Source: Bacillus sp. A301a_S52 (lineage in GTDB: Bacteria; Bacillota; Bacilli; Bacillales; Salisediminibacteriaceae). From it: DNA of 64,000 bases. The stretch spans positions 4,158,001-4,222,000 of the forward strand of contig JABXYP010000001.1 in assembly GCA_024701455.1 (NCBI GenBank), in the 5' to 3' direction. This document shows positions 27,916 through 37,180 of the stretch, one piece after another. Numbering within the stretch: the stretch's first letter is position 1; every line of letters starts with the position of its first letter. The notes beneath the pieces were generated by a model. It made no database searches. It was not told where the DNA came from and saw only the letters and a program-made list of their open reading frames with translations. A program made the position numbers and the translations under genes.

Positions 27916-28530
27916 TTATCTATTATAACTTAATATTTCTGCTAACTGACGTGCCTCTTGTCTTGCTTTTGCAAACCTTTCTTCCACCTCTTGAGGAAAG
28001 GTACTCGTCCCTTCAATACTGACGTGATGATAGTTCTTAACCCCGATGAGGCTAAAGATGGTTTTGAGATACGCATTGCCATGCTCCAAAGAGGCCAACG
28101 GCCCTTCAGAGTAAACGCCTCCGCAAGATTGTATATGAACAATCGTTTTATCGGATGCCAACCCTTTAATACCCTCCTCAGTAAAACGGAATGTTTTTTC
28201 AGGAATAATTAATTGGTCGATATATGCCTTTACTTGAGGTGGAGAGCTCATATTCCATAAAGGAGTGACAAAAACCACCATTTCCGCCTGTAAAAACTGT
28301 TCTACAAATGGATTTGTAACCGTTTTATCACGACCATTTGTTCCAACCCTTTCCCAAGCAGCTAACGCCTCTTTCTCTAATGGCGGTATGTTGACTTCAA
28401 AAAGATCAAGCTTAGTTATGTCTGTCTCTGAACAGTTGTTTTTAAACACATCCAGAAAATACTTTCCAAGTTGTAAACTATACGAGTCTTCCTCACGTTT
28501 CGGGTTTGCGGTAACATACAATAATGTCAT
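27916..28530 (-). CDS. FMN-dependent NADH:azo/quinone reductase (AzoR-like)
   Basis: About 204 residues of flavodoxin-like fold: N-terminal LLYVTANPKREEDSYS for FMN phosphate, FVTPLWNMSSPPQVKAYIDQ for the flavin ring, and a GGVYSEG loop. The family reduces quinones and azo dyes by two-electron transfer and protects against quinone stress. The ATG at 28530 is 7 nt after GAGGTG; an ATG five codons upstream (28545) overlaps that site. Monocistronic, flanked on both sides by R1 elements. Confidence 0.9.
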   Translation of the reverse strand: MTLLYVTANPKREEDSYSLQLGKYFLDVFKNNCSETDITKLDLFEVNIPPLEKEALAAWERVGTNGRDKTVTNPFVEQFLQAEMVVFVTPLWNMSSPPQVKAYIDQLIIPEKTFRFTEEGIKGLASDKTIVHIQSCGGVYSEGPLASLEHGNAYLKTIFSLIGVKNYHHVSIEGTSTFPQEVEERFAKARQEARQLAEILSYNR

Positions 28531-28559
28531 AGATGTGCACCTCATTTAATGCTTATTTA

Positions 28560-28721
28560 TTAAACGGACCTTGAATCAGTATGCATTTTTGTTCTTCTCC
28601 CCCCACCGAATGGTAGTTGGGCTAATCAGGACATTAGCGTCCGTTTAGTTCCTGACTAAATAGAGTTACCTCTCCTCTCTATTTTGAGCCGGGAGGTTTG
28701 CGGACGCTTATCTGTGATAAA
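28560..28721. repeat. R1 dispersed palindromic repeat, copy b (with 5' head)
   Basis: Core at 28625-28721 with outer arms GCGTCCG/CGGACGC and inner stem AAATAGAG/CTCTATTT. A head at about 28560-28620 (AAACGGACCTTGAATCAGT, later CCCCCCACCGAAT) resembles the heads at 46894 and 50667. Confidence 0.8.
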
Positions 28722-28731
28722 GATTCGTTTA

Positions 28732-30315
28732 CTAATAAATTGTTTCCTTTTCCATGTACGGTATGACTTGATTTTTCCCACTATTTTTTGCTTTATATAG
28801 CGCTTCATCAGCTGCTTTATGCATCCACTCAAATGTCTTGCTGCCCTTATACGCTGTGACCATTCCTATACTAACCCGCACCGGCAACTCCTCATGTCCC
28901 TTTAGGTGGAGTGGCGTGTTTACTAAATCATCTCTAAACATTTGTGCAAGAATGATTATCTCGTCATCTTCTTTGTCAATAAGACAAACAGCAAACTCTT
29001 CTCCTCCGATTCTTCCGATTGCAGCACCATTCGAAAAGAAGTCTCTTAGCCTTTCTGAAAAAGCAACGAGTACGTCATCACCCATTTGATGGCCATATGT
29101 ATCATTAATAATTTTAAAATCATCAATGTCAAGTAACAATAACGCTACTTTACTTTTTCCGCTCCCCTTTCCTTTAACTTTATTAAAACACTCAAACAAA
29201 TCTACAAAATGACGTCGATTATGAAGCCCCGTTAAATAATCTGTCGTCGCCTTTTCTAACAATTCATTCTCAAACATTTTTTTAGTTGTAACATCTGTGA
29301 ATATGGTGAGTATCGCTTCCTCTTCCTTCCCTGAATGACGAATGGGGTGGAATCGTACTAAGTAAAATGTCTTTGTCGATTCTCCCACAATTTCTATCTC
29401 ATCAGCCAAATCTTTATTATTAATATAATTATTAATAAGAGTTGGGTAATTCGCCAAAAGGGAAGGCAAATATTCACCTATCCAAGAATGAGTTGTTTTA
29501 TCAGGATTAATTAAGTGTAACACTGTTTCTCCTGCTGGGTTAATATCCACAATTCTGTTATAGCTATCAGAAAGCACAATCCCATCACTCATTTGTTCAA
29601 AAATTCTCTCTTTCGCAATCGGCCAAACCGACATAATTTGATAGCGAAAAAATGCTATAAAAACAAACAAACCTGCCAACGTATAGGAGACAGACATCGT
29701 CCCAGGGATTTTAATTGGGAGAATCATGCTTAAGGCAGGCAGCCAAACTGGAATACTAATTCCTGTAAACATAAACACAAATTTTCTTCTTAATTTCTCA
29801 GAAAACATTCTAATATTTAATAGAAGAACAACGACCGCCGACATAGCCACAAACTGATAGTATGCAATAAACATTAAATTTATAAAAGTAGGGTTAACGT
29901 TTATTTCAGTTAAAGAGCCTATTTCGGTGATATCAACCCATGTTCTCATAACATGATGATGATGATCGGTGATTATAAGTGAAAAATACACAATGACCGG
30001 TAAGGAAAGGACAATGACAATGCGAGCTGTCGTTTTTTCTGGCTTCCCTAAGTAACTTCTGACTAAAGCGAGGAGTAATATGGCGCTTAAAAAAATAGGA
30101 ATCTGCTGACTATTTCTAAGCCATAACATGACTGTATACGATGAGTGATAAAGCTCAGCGGCAGTTAATGTAACGAGCAAAAATGATAAGAATAATAACG
30201 ATGCAAAATAAAATCTACCAGGAGTTCGGGGATATCTTAATGTCAAGATGGCAAGCATGAACGAAAAAAATCCCATAAGAAGCAAGTAATACGGATAAAT
30301 ATCAGTCCAATGCAA
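28732..30315 (-). CDS. Membrane diguanylate cyclase: 7TM sensor, PAS, GGDEF
   Basis: A 527-residue protein. About seven membrane helices (1-210) resemble the N-terminal 7TM input module of some histidine kinases. A PAS domain (about 225-335) includes MSDGIVLSDSYNRIVDINPA. The C-terminal cyclase has GGEEF and DIDDFKIINDTYGHQMGD. No RxxD inhibitory site precedes GGEEF. It probably makes c-di-GMP in response to an unknown membrane or ligand signal. The TTG start at 30315 is 7 nt after a GGGGGG ribosome site. It is unlinked to the 1-7.6 kb operons but could feed the same nucleotide pool. Confidence 0.9.
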   Translation of the reverse strand: MHWTDIYPYYLLLMGFFSFMLAILTLRYPRTPGRFYFASLLFLSFLLVTLTAAELYHSSYTVMLWLRNSQQIPIFLSAILLLALVRSYLGKPEKTTARIVIVLSLPVIVYFSLIITDHHHHVMRTWVDITEIGSLTEINVNPTFINLMFIAYYQFVAMSAVVVLLLNIRMFSEKLRRKFVFMFTGISIPVWLPALSMILPIKIPGTMSVSYTLAGLFVFIAFFRYQIMSVWPIAKERIFEQMSDGIVLSDSYNRIVDINPAGETVLHLINPDKTTHSWIGEYLPSLLANYPTLINNYINNKDLADEIEIVGESTKTFYLVRFHPIRHSGKEEEAILTIFTDVTTKKMFENELLEKATTDYLTGLHNRRHFVDLFECFNKVKGKGSGKSKVALLLLDIDDFKIINDTYGHQMGDDVLVAFSERLRDFFSNGAAIGRIGGEEFAVCLIDKEDDEIIILAQMFRDDLVNTPLHLKGHEELPVRVSIGMVTAYKGSKTFEWMHKAADEALYKAKNSGKNQVIPYMEKETIY

Positions 30316-30406
30316 GTATCATCCCCCCCTTTCTATGTGAACATACTTCCTACATTATACACTCTTTTTCCACAACAAGGGTGTTAAGGACCTCTCTAAA
30401 AATATA

Positions 30407-30739
30407 TCAATTATCCTTCTCTTTACACTTAGACTCAGGGCGTGTCAGAGCAAAATAATAATGGTAATGACGTGAACATCGTGAATTAAATGGCGCTTTA
30501 CAAAAAGGACAATGATCATGTCCATATACATACTGTCCAATAGTTAATTCTTTCCAACAACCTCCACATAATATAGCTACTTCCATAAATTCTTCCTGCT
30601 CCCAACGGATTACTGGATGACCGGCCATTTCACGGTGACATTCGATACAAGGATAATATGTCATACAACATTTGAATTTGATCGCTACTCTATCTCTCTC
30701 TGTATGATAATGAACACATCGTGTCTCGTGATCTATCAT
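30407..30739 (-). CDS. CHY zinc-finger protein
   Basis: A protein of about 110 residues dominated by the CHY zinc-finger pattern: paired Cys/His residues in TRCVHYH, FKCCMTYYPCIECH, ILCGGCW and HCPFCKAPF, plus a C-terminal His cluster. The module binds several zinc ions; its cellular role in Bacillaceae is not established. The ATG at 30739 has AAGGG close upstream. A longer frame to 30799 has no ribosome site, so the shorter form is preferred, with modest certainty about the exact start. Confidence 0.85.
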   Translation of the reverse strand: MIDHETRCVHYHTERDRVAIKFKCCMTYYPCIECHREMAGHPVIRWEQEEFMEVAILCGGCWKELTIGQYVYGHDHCPFCKAPFNSRCSRHYHYYFALTRPESKCKEKDN

Positions 30740-30930
30740 ATTTCCCTTCACTCTCTGACTATATGTCACTTCCTTATCCCTCCACAACTCACTTTTCATA
30801 CTACTGCTGTAAGCAGCCTATCTTAAATGTTAGACGTATGCTGAAGGCATAGTCAAAATAAAGGTGACGCAGACCACCTCATAAACAGTCATTTCTGTGC
30901 TTTTTCCTTCCCACTTAAAGGAATAACAAT

Positions 30931-30960
30931 AAAGGGCGAGAAAAAACGCCCTTTCATTTC
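30931..30960. terminator. Orphan terminator-like hairpin between divergent genes
   Basis: AAAGGGCG and CGCCCTTT form an 8-bp stem, flanked by TTTCATTTC on the plus strand. It lies upstream of both the CHY gene and the thioesterase, where no gene ends, so it may be a leader element or a relic. Confidence 0.45.
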
Positions 30961-30994
30961 ATTGTATAGAGTCATTAAACGTCGCACATCTTTT

Positions 30995-31022
30995 TTGATT
31001 ATTTATCAATGAATGGTATACT
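30995..31022 (+). promoter_or_regulatory. Putative SigA promoter of the thioesterase gene
   Basis: TTGATT, a 16-nt spacer ending in TGG, and TATACT at 31017-31022 (extended -10), 42 nt before the start. Confidence 0.65.
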
Positions 31023-31063
31023 TTTTAAAATTGACACTCATTTTAAACGGAGGTAACTACAGC

Positions 31064-31588
31064 ATGAAAGAAAAAGCATGTCGCGATTCAAAGGTAATTA
31101 AAACCGGAAGGGTATTCCCCCAGGATACGAACAATCACAATACACTTTTTGGCGGTAAATTAATGAGGGATATTGATGATGTAGCTTCTATATCCGCTGC
31201 ACGCCATTCCCGAACAGAATGTGTGACAGCTTCTACAGATTCTGTGGACTTTCTGTCTCCTATTCGACCAACTGACTCTGTTTGTCTCGAATCTCATGTA
31301 ACGTGGACAGGGACAAGCTCCATGGAGGTCTTTGTTAAAGTCGTTGCTGAAGATCTTCTAACTGGTAAACGTACATTAGCTGCAACTAGTTTCTTAACAT
31401 TTGTAGCTTTAAATAACAAAGGTACACCTGCGGAGGTTCCAAAAGTTGTACCACAAACAAAAGAAGAAATTTATTTACACGAAACTGCGCCTGCCAGAAT
31501 TCAGCGTCGAAAAGAAAGAAGGAAGCAAAGTAAAGAGCTCGCGACAATTTTATCAGAATTAAAACCTTGGGATACCCCTATTAGTTAA
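31064..31588 (+). CDS. Hotdog-fold acyl-CoA thioesterase
   Basis: A 174-residue YciA/YkhA-type thioesterase that hydrolyses acyl-CoA in the cytosol. Family features are the active-site segment NNHNTLFGGKLMRDIDD with the catalytic Asp, and the later VTASTDSVDFLSP strand. The basic C-terminal tail (RRKERRKQSK) is common in Bacillus homologues. The ATG at 31064 lies 7-8 nt after GGAGGTAA. A longer frame from 31013 has no site. Confidence 0.93.
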   Translation: MKEKACRDSKVIKTGRVFPQDTNNHNTLFGGKLMRDIDDVASISAARHSRTECVTASTDSVDFLSPIRPTDSVCLESHVTWTGTSSMEVFVKVVAEDLLTGKRTLAATSFLTFVALNNKGTPAEVPKVVPQTKEEIYLHETAPARIQRRKERRKQSKELATILSELKPWDTPIS

Positions 31589-31724
31589 CATTCAACCTAT
31601 ACGTTAGTTACGACATTTTAAGGTAGTAATTCTAATATAGGATTCGCACTACGTCATTGTTTTTTGCCGGTTGATATGAATATGTGTGATGCACTTATTA
31701 TTCGTCATAATGGGATATACTGAA

Positions 31725-31759
31725 AAGCCTGCTGACTTCCCTGTCCAGCAGGCTTCTTT
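31725..31759. terminator. Bidirectional terminator
   Basis: AAGCCTGCTG at 31725-31734 pairs with CAGCAGGCTT at 31746-31755, with CTTTCTCT on the plus side and TTTT on the minus side. It terminates the small membrane protein gene and probably the thioesterase. Confidence 0.85.
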
Positions 31760-31798
31760 CTCTATTGCTTACACACACCTCCATGTTCATTTTGCCAC

Positions 31799-31975
31799 TT
31801 AATAGTGACCTGTGTTTTCACCCCCAGGGAACATTGGAAGTATATAATTTGCTATGAAGTAGAGGACAATTAATATAATAACAGTGATAAAGGCGTACTT
31901 AATGAAAGTGGCCCCCACTCGTCCTGGCTCCTCCTTCTTCTCTATCTTCTCTTCACGCTTATCGTGCTCACTCAT
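31799..31975 (-). CDS. Small single-pass membrane protein (58 residues)
   Basis: A short gene with an excellent ribosome site (AAGGAGG, 9-nt spacer) and ATG at 31975. The protein has a highly charged N-terminus (SEHDKREEKIEKKEE), one hydrophobic helix (about 24-47) and a short GGENTGHY tail. Family not recognised. It follows modB by about 60 nt on the same strand and precedes a strong terminator, so it may be co-transcribed with modAB or have its own promoter. The good start site, membrane segment and terminator make it a real gene. Confidence 0.75.
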   Translation of the reverse strand: MSEHDKREEKIEKKEEPGRVGATFIKYAFITVIILIVLYFIANYILPMFPGGENTGHY

Positions 31976-32037
31976 ACCTTTGAACCTCCTTAAAAACGGT
32001 TAGTATGAGTGATACCCTGGTAACTCTATTTTAAACG

Positions 32038-32703
32038 TCATTCTTTTGCTCTTAAACGTAACACTAGACTAAGTAATCCAAATGAAAATAGAATGAGTGC
32101 TACTACCCAATAATAAGCGAGCTCCGTCTGACCAGCTTGTACTGCCGAATAAATGGCCGTTGGCATCGTCTGAGTTTGGCCAGGTATATTGCCGGCAAAC
32201 ATGATAGTAGCTCCAAATTCCCCTAAGCCTCTCGCAAAACCCAGCATATAAGCTGTGACAACTGACCGCCATGCAAGAGGAAAGGTGACGTACATGAAAA
32301 GTTGTTTTTCATTAGCTCCCATTTGTCTTGCAGCCTGCTCTAATTCTGCATCAACATTTTCAAAAGCATTAATTAACGTTTGGTAGATTAATGGAAAGGC
32401 CACTACAGCCGCAGCAATCACAGCAGCCCAATACGAAAAAACGATCCGCGTCGAAAATAACCATTCAAACGCTTGTCCTATCCAACTTTGTCCTCCAAAG
32501 ATCACTAGCAATCCAAAACCGACTACCGTTGGCGGTAGTACAAGCGGAAGCATCATCCCTGTTTCAATGAGACTACGCCCTCGAAAAGATTTGCCCTTCA
32601 TGAACCATGCTGCTAATAATGCTGAAACAAAAGAGAGAGTACTTGCGACTAAAATGACCTGTCCTGATATAACAACCGGTGTTAGAAACTGTTGCATAGA
32701 CAT
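32038..32703 (-). CDS. modB: Molybdate ABC transporter permease ModB
   Basis: A 221-residue membrane protein with about five helices and the EAA coupling loop in EQAARQMGANEKQLFMYVTFPL. Also characteristic of ModB are MMLPLVLPPTVVGFGLL and GFARGLGEFGATIMFAG. It forms the molybdate channel. The start directly abuts the modA stop, so translation is coupled; no strong ribosome site is seen. No modC ATPase gene follows, unlike many mod operons. Confidence 0.93.
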   Translation of the reverse strand: MSMQQFLTPVVISGQVILVASTLSFVSALLAAWFMKGKSFRGRSLIETGMMLPLVLPPTVVGFGLLVIFGGQSWIGQAFEWLFSTRIVFSYWAAVIAAAVVAFPLIYQTLINAFENVDAELEQAARQMGANEKQLFMYVTFPLAWRSVVTAYMLGFARGLGEFGATIMFAGNIPGQTQTMPTAIYSAVQAGQTELAYYWVVALILFSFGLLSLVLRLRAKE

Positions 32704-33462
32704 CTAACGTACACCAAATCCATATGACTCAAATATAGTGAGTGCTTCTTCAGTTTGAAGCCACTTATAGAAATCCCGCGCTTCTGTTACTTCGGCAGCA
32801 TCCACAAGTAGGCCTACTGGGTATAAAATCGAATCATGTCCATCCGCTGTTGTCACGATGTTTACATTATCCGATGAATGTGCCTCTGTCTTATACACGA
32901 GTCCGGCATCTGCGTTTCCAGTTTCAATGTATGTCAGCACTTCTCTCACATTTGAAGCATAAATGATTTTGTCTGAGAGAGCATCATATAGTTCTCGCTC
33001 TTCCAGCGCTTGCATGGCGTAATTTCCAGCAGGAACTAAATCAGGATGACCCATTGCCACACTAGCAATATCATCAGTCACCAGCTCTTCTAGCGTGGTC
33101 ATGTCCGTTTCTATATGATTGCCTGTGATCAAAACTAGCTCATTTTCTAGTAAAGGGGCATACTCTAGCACAACACTTTCTTGATCTAACTCTTCCATCC
33201 AAGTGAGTGCAGCTGGTAAGAATAGATGTGCCGGAGCCCCGTGAATTATCTGATCCTTTAATTGACCTGAACTTCCGTAAGATGGAACAAGTGTCACACC
33301 TTCATGTTCTTTTTCATAAAGCTGCTTTATTTCTTCCATGGCCTCAGTCATACTTGCCGCTGTTAAAACATAAATTTCTTCTTTTCCTTCATCCACATGA
33401 CAGCCACTTATAGTAAGAGTTGTGCCTAAAAGACAGGCAGTCGTAAATACTTTTTTTAACAC
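32704..33462 (-). CDS. modA: Molybdate-binding lipoprotein ModA
   Basis: A 252-residue lipoprotein. The signal peptide ends at LTISGC, then the periplasmic-binding type 2 fold with YVLTAASMTEAMEEIKQLY and YGSSGQLKDQI, the loops that hold the oxyanion. It captures molybdate for ModB. The GTG start at 33462 follows GGGGGAG; the frame extends upstream to 33573 but without a ribosome site or signal-peptide logic. Confidence 0.92.
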   Translation of the reverse strand: MLKKVFTTACLLGTTLTISGCHVDEGKEEIYVLTAASMTEAMEEIKQLYEKEHEGVTLVPSYGSSGQLKDQIIHGAPAHLFLPAALTWMEELDQESVVLEYAPLLENELVLITGNHIETDMTTLEELVTDDIASVAMGHPDLVPAGNYAMQALEERELYDALSDKIIYASNVREVLTYIETGNADAGLVYKTEAHSSDNVNIVTTADGHDSILYPVGLLVDAAEVTEARDFYKWLQTEEALTIFESYGFGVR

Positions 33463-33615
33463 TCTATCTCCCCCGCCTCTAACCAATCTATCTCCACATA
33501 TTAAACAAGCACTTTTTAATAGTATATCAAAGGCAACTGAAAGATAACTACTCAACTCCATTTTGCCGTTCATGTGTTATGTTGAGTTAAACTAACATTC
33601 ATCCATGACTCTAAA

Positions 33616-33653
33616 ATAAAAAATCAAAGCAACTCATGATGAATTGCTTTGAT
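33616..33653 (-). terminator. Terminator after the transglutaminase-like lipoprotein gene
   Basis: On the minus strand ATCAAAGCAA pairs with TTGCTTTGAT and is followed by TTTTTATTTT. It lies beyond R1 copy c. Confidence 0.85.
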
Positions 33654-33705
33654 GCAGTCCTACTTATGTTAAGTTGTAAATAATTACATATAAGGTCTAT
33701 TGATT

Positions 33706-33815
33706 ATAAAACGAACCTTAATCAGGACATTAGCGTCCGTTATCTCCCGCCTAAATAGAGTTACCTCTCTTCTCTATTTTGAGTCGGAAGGTTTACGGAT
33801 GCTTATCTATGATAA
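33706..33815. repeat. R1 dispersed palindromic repeat, copy c
   Basis: Short head AAACGAACCTTAATCAGG then the core at 33721-33815 with outer arms GCGTCCGT and ACGGATGC (one G-U) and inner stem AAATAGAG/CTCTATTT. Confidence 0.82.
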
Positions 33816-33859
33816 ATAAAAGCATCTCATTTTTTTCAATCAGCCAACCTTACTCTTCT

Positions 33860-35569
33860 CTAATATAAAACGCCTTTCCGTGTATGCGTTTCAGCAAACA
33901 CATCAGGATCAGGGTCAAAGTAATCTATCCGGTAATGTTCAATAAATTCGCCATCGACGACATAACCAGCTCCCCATGTAGGATCCATAGTCAGCCATTC
34001 CCCATCCACCTTCACTTCGACCCATGCATGTCTCAGACCTGCATCCCCCTCAATATAGTTGGCTTCCATGCCAATCGATCTTAGTAACGCAACCGTTAGA
34101 AAAGCGTAATCTTGGCATACACCAGTTCCCGCTTTTAACGTTTTGACTGCACTATCACTAATATTGAAAGTATCTTGCTCCATTTTCTCTACATCATAGT
34201 CCACATGGGTGGCCACGAATTCATAGACAGCTTTCGCTATTTCCCGTTCATCCTCAATGCCGTCTGTAATAGCATTGGCTTTTTCTATAATCAACGGGTC
34301 ATCCGACTCAATTCCTCTCGAAGGCAGGGTACTACGCTTATCGTCTACATCGTTAACCTCATGAGTCACTTTCATGACACCACTATAGTAAAACATTGAT
34401 TGATCTTGTTGATCACGTTCAGGCACATTTAAAATTACGTCGTATGAACCTTCACCAAATCGAAAAAAGATATCGCCAGCAAAGCTGTAATCCTCGACAG
34501 GGAGGACATAGCCCGCTTCTAATTCCTCCCCATCTTCCTCTTTTAGTGTAGTAACAATAATATGAGAAATCTCATCTGCACCAGGAACTGTTTCATCAAT
34601 CTCTCCACTAATAGAGTAGGTTAGCCCACTATGCGCTAATTCGGTAGTCAGTGCCGGTTTGTCTATTGTCACTCCCCGTTCCACATACTGATTGAAATGC
34701 GTCGTACGAGTATACTCAACAGCTGTTTGATTAGTCACATAGAATGTAGCGGCATCATAATAGAGTTCATCTTCCTCAGCCATCGTCTGTACTTTAATTA
34801 AGTGCACGCCCTCACCGAAGTAGAGCGGAATATCGCCGGAAAATTGCCGTTCTTTAACAGGAAGGATAACTCGCTCGTTTTGAGAACCTTGTTCCACGTG
34901 GACAAAAACCATATCACCGGTGTAATCTTTAGGCACTTCTCCAGAGACATAGATAGAGCCAGCCTCGTCACTTAAACCTACCTCAGGAAAAGCTAGCTCT
35001 ATTCCTTGTTTCGTTCCGAATCGTGTATACTCTATTTCCCTAGCAATCTCTTTATCCTTATTTACAACATTAAATGACGTAACTGCGTAGTAGGACTCTC
35101 TCTCGCTTTTCTCATAACTAGGTACATGAAGACGGACATTATATTCCCCTTCCCCATGATGAAGTGCCACTTCACCGGAAAAATGTCCCTCTTCTAATGG
35201 GATAAAATAATAAAACACATTCGGAATATTGTCTTCAAACTCACCTTCATAAGCAATTTGCAAATAAATATGATCATCAATTAATTTATCTGCCTCTTCA
35301 ATACTTCCTTTAATCTCCAAAGTAGTATTAACTTCAGTTCCTTCTATTACAGGGGTATCCAGAGAGAATCCAACCTCATGAGCATACTCCATAAGCCATA
35401 TATTGCCTTCTTCATGCTGTTCTTGACGTTTTATTAGGTCATCGTTAATTTCTAGTAGAACATCATTATCATTATTCTCATGTGTATCTACTGACTGAGA
35501 ACAGCCAACTAACATGCCCCCTATGACAACATTCAGAAAGAGTATAAATAATGAGCGCCATATCTGCAT
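33860..35569 (-). CDS. Lipoprotein with C-terminal transglutaminase-like domain
   Basis: A 569-residue lipoprotein. The signal peptide ends at GMLVGC. Three similar beta-rich repeats (about 65-410) follow, each with a phrase like FSGDIPLYFGEGVHLIKV. The C-terminal transglutaminase-like cysteine protease fold has Cys485 (GTGVCQDYA), His514 (LRHAWVEV) and Asp529 (LTMDPTWG), a complete triad. Such proteins act at the cell surface on wall or matrix proteins; the substrate is unknown. Start follows AGGAGGGGG. The upstream LysM gene is 47 nt away on the same strand, so a shared cell-wall function is plausible. Confidence 0.88.
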   Translation of the reverse strand: MQIWRSLFILFLNVVIGGMLVGCSQSVDTHENNDNDVLLEINDDLIKRQEQHEEGNIWLMEYAHEVGFSLDTPVIEGTEVNTTLEIKGSIEEADKLIDDHIYLQIAYEGEFEDNIPNVFYYFIPLEEGHFSGEVALHHGEGEYNVRLHVPSYEKSERESYYAVTSFNVVNKDKEIAREIEYTRFGTKQGIELAFPEVGLSDEAGSIYVSGEVPKDYTGDMVFVHVEQGSQNERVILPVKERQFSGDIPLYFGEGVHLIKVQTMAEEDELYYDAATFYVTNQTAVEYTRTTHFNQYVERGVTIDKPALTTELAHSGLTYSISGEIDETVPGADEISHIIVTTLKEEDGEELEAGYVLPVEDYSFAGDIFFRFGEGSYDVILNVPERDQQDQSMFYYSGVMKVTHEVNDVDDKRSTLPSRGIESDDPLIIEKANAITDGIEDEREIAKAVYEFVATHVDYDVEKMEQDTFNISDSAVKTLKAGTGVCQDYAFLTVALLRSIGMEANYIEGDAGLRHAWVEVKVDGEWLTMDPTWGAGYVVDGEFIEHYRIDYFDPDPDVFAETHTRKGVLY

Positions 35570-35616
35570 ATCATTTCCCCCTCCTAGAAGGACCTGACTC
35601 CCGCTTTTTAGTTCAG

Positions 35617-36825
35617 TTAGTTCTCAATTGATACAAGTGCTGGTCGACGCTTCTCTTGATAAATAATTGTAACTTCTTGCCCAGCAATTTGTTCAAACAT
35701 GTCAGCCGTATTAAATGGAACTGTCAGGACTTTCGTCTCCCCATTTACCTCAAATTCTACTGACGATTTATCGGCAGCTCCCGTTACAATCGCGGTTGCC
35801 TTCACAAGGTCTGAGCTTTCTATAACAATTTCCTGTCCAATAATAACATAATCATCTTTCATACTATTCCAAGCTTTAATTTCATCGACTGTTAAATTTA
35901 GTCTTTGAGCCACGCTCCATAGTGTTTCCCCTGGTGCAATCGTATATATCGCTTTCGTCACTTGTTCCGATGGGGTTTCTACTTCATGAGTGCCTGTTAA
36001 CGTCAACTTTTGTCCTACATAAATATTATGAGATGCCAAATAATTGAGCTGCTTAATCTCGTCAACTGTCATCCCATATCTTTTCGCTAGACTGAATAAT
36101 GTATCACCGGTTTGGACAATATGTACAGTCGTTTCCTTCGGTGCCTCCGGTTTTTTAGGGACCGATTCTTCACGATCTGGCTCTGCACTTCCCGGCACAA
36201 AAATAGTTTGTCCTACATAAATACTATCAGAGGATAAGCCATTATTTTTTTTAAGTTCATTGACAGTTGTATCATACTTTTTGGCAAGCGAAAACAATGT
36301 ATCGCCTCGTGAGATTGTGTATTCTGTCACCCACGTCGTTGATCCAGAGCTGCTTTTGCCTGGTACAATCAGTTTTTGTCCCTCGTTAATACGATCTGAC
36401 TTAAGGCTATTAGCTAATTGTAAGTCCTCGACAGTTAAACCATAACGACGCGCGATGCTGTATAATGTATCCCCTCTTTTAATATTAATAGCTTTCCCTC
36501 TTGTAACGTGCTCTCCTGGGACCGTTAATAGTGAACCTGTATATATTAAATCTGATGTAAGGCCATTTATATTTTTCAATTGCTCTACCGTCACTTGGTA
36601 CCTTTGCGCAAGACTGTAAAGCGTGTCTCCCTGCTGGACGTTATAAGTCCGTTCAGTTGCTGTCACTTCCGCCCCTTTTATACCACTTAACAACACGCCA
36701 GCCGCCATTGTGCCAGCAAGTACACGACCATTCCGCTTGAACTTTCTTTTTTTCTTCGCTATTTCTCGTGCTGACGTAATACGTTCTTTTCTAGTCCGAC
36801 TAATAAGCTGCAAGTCCTGGTTCAT
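35617..36825 (-). CDS. Five-LysM peptidoglycan-binding protein with N-terminal anchor
   Basis: A 402-residue protein. A basic N-terminus (about 1-33) and one hydrophobic segment (34-50) are followed by five LysM repeats at about 60-104, 112-156, 168-212, 231-275 and 290-334. Each has a G(D/E)TL(Y/F/W)S core and an NxL...GQ(K/T/E) end. The last ~60 residues form an unrecognised small beta domain. LysM units bind peptidoglycan or chitin-like glycans. No hydrolase domain is present, so it is a wall-anchored adaptor rather than an autolysin. AGGAGG precedes the ATG. Co-directional with the transglutaminase-like lipoprotein. Confidence 0.9.
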   Translation of the reverse strand: MNQDLQLISRTRKERITSAREIAKKKRKFKRNGRVLAGTMAAGVLLSGIKGAEVTATERTYNVQQGDTLYSLAQRYQVTVEQLKNINGLTSDLIYTGSLLTVPGEHVTRGKAINIKRGDTLYSIARRYGLTVEDLQLANSLKSDRINEGQKLIVPGKSSSGSTTWVTEYTISRGDTLFSLAKKYDTTVNELKKNNGLSSDSIYVGQTIFVPGSAEPDREESVPKKPEAPKETTVHIVQTGDTLFSLAKRYGMTVDEIKQLNYLASHNIYVGQKLTLTGTHEVETPSEQVTKAIYTIAPGETLWSVAQRLNLTVDEIKAWNSMKDDYVIIGQEIVIESSDLVKATAIVTGAADKSSVEFEVNGETKVLTVPFNTADMFEQIAGQEVTIIYQEKRRPALVSIEN

Positions 36826-37138
36826 TCGTTTATCCTCCTATTATCATAAATCACCTTTACTAACCCCTCTAATGGTATCGCTTCAACAAGAAGTAAAAAA
36901 GATGAAAAAGACAAAACAGGAGTGATGTACGGTTACATTTTTATGAAATTAAGCATAAACTCCTAGACATAAGTTCTCCAAATCAATAGTCTTATGTATA
37001 AAGTCATAGTCTATATCTCGATGCCCTTTCCCCTCATGAGTCAAAGTATAGACAGTCTTAAATAGTGTTTAATTCTATGTTTTCCAAAAAAAGTTTGCAA
37101 TTTTCTACAAATATCGTCAATAATGTTCAATACTATGG

Positions 37139-37144
37139 TATAAT
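37139..37144 (+). promoter_or_regulatory. Extended -10 promoter of the DUF4870 gene
   Basis: TGGTATAAT about 37 nt before the start codon; the -35 region (GTCAAT) is poor. Confidence 0.5.
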
Positions 37145-37180
37145 CCATTCTGTCTATCGAATCGAAAAGGGGTTGACACA

